Assembly: GCF_900010725.2 (NCBI RefSeq)
Contig: NZ_LR734877.1
Location: 509,223-573,222 of the forward strand
Direction: 5' to 3'
DNA length: 64,000 nt
Source of the DNA: Planktothrix serta PCC 8927
GTDB taxonomy: Bacteria > Cyanobacteriota > Cyanobacteriia > Cyanobacteriales > Microcoleaceae
The position numbers were made by a program, and so were the translations under genes. Under the pieces are notes generated by a model. That model was not told the DNA's origin. It was given only the letters and a program-made list of their open reading frames with translations, and made no database searches. Of the stretch, positions 63,212 through 64,000 are shown piece after piece (the first letter of the stretch is position 1; each line of letters starts with the position of its first letter).

Positions 63212-63628
63212 ATGTTTAGCTCAAACCCCCTTGATTTAGATATGGCTCAAATTCTTGATCCCCTACCGTCGAATAGTTCTGGTCGAATTTTGTGCTGCTA
63301 TGTCAACGCTACCAGCCATATTCAGATCGCTCGCATCACCAATGTTGCGAATTGGTACTTTGAGCGGGTGGTATTCCCAGGACAACGCTTAGTCTTTGAA
63401 GCGATGTCGCAAGCCACCCTAGAAATCCATACCGGGAGTATGGCGAGTGCCATTATTGCCGATAATATTCCTTGTGAGCGACTCCAGATTGATCAAGAGT
63501 CTATTCACCATGACGATAAACCTTTAACACTCAATGCTCAACCTTTAACGCAACCGAGAACCTTTACCAGTAAGCGTACAATCAAACTGGAACCTTTAAC
63601 AACTCCAGCGTTAACCTCCGTTGATTAA
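63212..63628 (+). CDS. DUF1830 family protein
   Basis: A 138-residue protein. RILCCYVNATSHIQIARITNVANWYFERVVFPGQRLVFEAMSQATLEIHTGSMASAIIADNIPCERL covers the DUF1830 domain, which is confined mainly to cyanobacteria and has no known function. The ATG at 63242 (MAQILDPLP) is an alternative start. The C-terminus is Thr-rich and variable. Confidence 0.9.
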   Translation: MFSSNPLDLDMAQILDPLPSNSSGRILCCYVNATSHIQIARITNVANWYFERVVFPGQRLVFEAMSQATLEIHTGSMASAIIADNIPCERLQIDQESIHHDDKPLTLNAQPLTQPRTFTSKRTIKLEPLTTPALTSVD

Positions 63629-63658
63629 TTTAAAAAAACCTCGATAATAAAATCATGA

Positions 63659-63905
63659 CACCCATTGCACTGTCAGCACCCCGCTCTCTTTGTGACGGGG
63701 CTTCATGCCTCCAACTTTAGATAGCTGACCAGCCTCAGCCTAACAGCTACGTTTTCTGGATCATAATACCCACGAATGCGACGCTAGTTTGTGGCTCTAT
63801 TGTTAACAATTAAACAGTTTTACGAGGGGTAAGACAGTGTTGTTAACGCCAAAAGTTCAGAAAACATTGGCGAAGCGAACATTACCCTAGAAATAGGAGT
63901 TATTT
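63659..63905 (+). ncRNA. Candidate HEARO / omega RNA upstream of IscB
   Basis: The 5' side follows ATGA (63655-63658). Complementary pairs include GTCAGC (63672-63677) with GCTGAC (63724-63729), CCCCG/CGGGG around 63679-63700, long-range GTTTTCTG (63751-63758) with CAGAAAAC (63858-63865), and CGCCAA (63847-63852) with TTGGCG (63867-63872). HEARO RNAs (HNH endonuclease-associated RNA and ORF) occur immediately upstream of iscB genes, and their 5' ends supply the guide. No alignment was done, so the exact limits are approximate. Confidence 0.7.
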
Positions 63906-63907
63906 CA

Positions 63908-64000
63908 TGTCTAATCACGTCTTTGTAATTGCTCCGAATAAACAACCTCAAAGCCCAATACATCCTGCTCAAGCTCGATTGTTATTGAATCAAGGTCAAG
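63908..64000 (+). CDS. iscB: IscB-like RNA-guided nuclease, N-terminal 31 residues
   Basis: The frame begins at ATG 63908 after AGGAGT and runs off the window. VFVIAPNKQPQSPIHPAQARLLLNQGQ fits the IscB N-terminal 'PLMP' domain, whose common form is xxxPLxPxHPARARxLLxxGKA. IscB is an RNA-guided HNH/RuvC nuclease encoded by IS200/IS605-related transposons and related to the ancestor of Cas9. The upstream structured RNA supports this. The nuclease domains lie outside, so completeness is unknown. Confidence 0.75.

Overview
The window is chromosomal DNA from a cyanobacterium, most likely a filamentous, non-heterocystous member of the Oscillatoriales close to Planktothrix (the genus is an inference). 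The evidence is the scattered HIP1 octamer GCGATCGC, heptanucleotide tandem repeats, a 37-bp CRISPR repeat whose transcript would end in GATTGAAAC, and cyanobacterial protein families such as LL-diaminopimelate aminotransferase, gamma-tocopherol-type methyltransferase, a DUF1830 protein, a Mo-nitrogenase C-terminal-family protein, KtrB/KtrA and a Fe(III)-binding FutA-type protein.

Layout. 1-6.5 kb: a minus-strand signalling cluster (hybrid histidine kinase, REC-GGDEF-EAL regulator, second kinase, start of a membrane sensor). 6.6-16.4 kb: housekeeping genes on the plus strand (solitary C5 DNA methyltransferase, deoC, recO, two MFS transporters, dapL). 16.5-19.3 kb: a small accessory patch with a DUF262 + HEPN pair and the scar of toxin-antitoxin genes. 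19.4-25.1 kb: a CHAP hydrolase, queA, yraN and a Tat-exported iron-binding protein. 25.2-26.3 kb: a CRISPR array with no cas genes in the window, read on the minus strand. 26.6-36.6 kb: era, secreted and TPR proteins, a PatX-like signal-peptide protein carrying RGEGR, a flavoprotein, then a Wza-like export protein and a Wzc-like tyrosine autokinase.

36.77-46.92 kb is an integrated element of about 10 kb. It sits in the 3' end of a tRNA-Arg(UCU) gene and is bounded by 90-bp direct repeats differing at one base. It carries a tyrosine integrase, a DUF3854/P4-type primase-helicase, an eight-gene minus-strand operon of small unknown and membrane proteins, two ribbon-helix-helix proteins and a coiled-coil DNA-binding protein. 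It has no capsid, terminase or conjugation genes. Primase fragments near both ends suggest repeated integrations at this site.

47-63.6 kb returns to core genes: an HTH protein with an Asp/Glu/His repeat, a tocopherol-type methyltransferase, the KtrB/KtrA potassium system, a UbiB-family kinase, a DegT aminotransferase, a Uma2 protein, a serine hydrolase, a DUF167 protein, a B12-type radical SAM protein and a DUF1830 protein.

At the extreme right edge, a structured non-coding region resembling a HEARO/omega RNA precedes the first 31 codons of an IscB-like protein. IscB is the RNA-guided nuclease family related to the ancestor of Cas9. Together with the tRNA-integrated element and the PatX-like peptide, this is the most interesting content.
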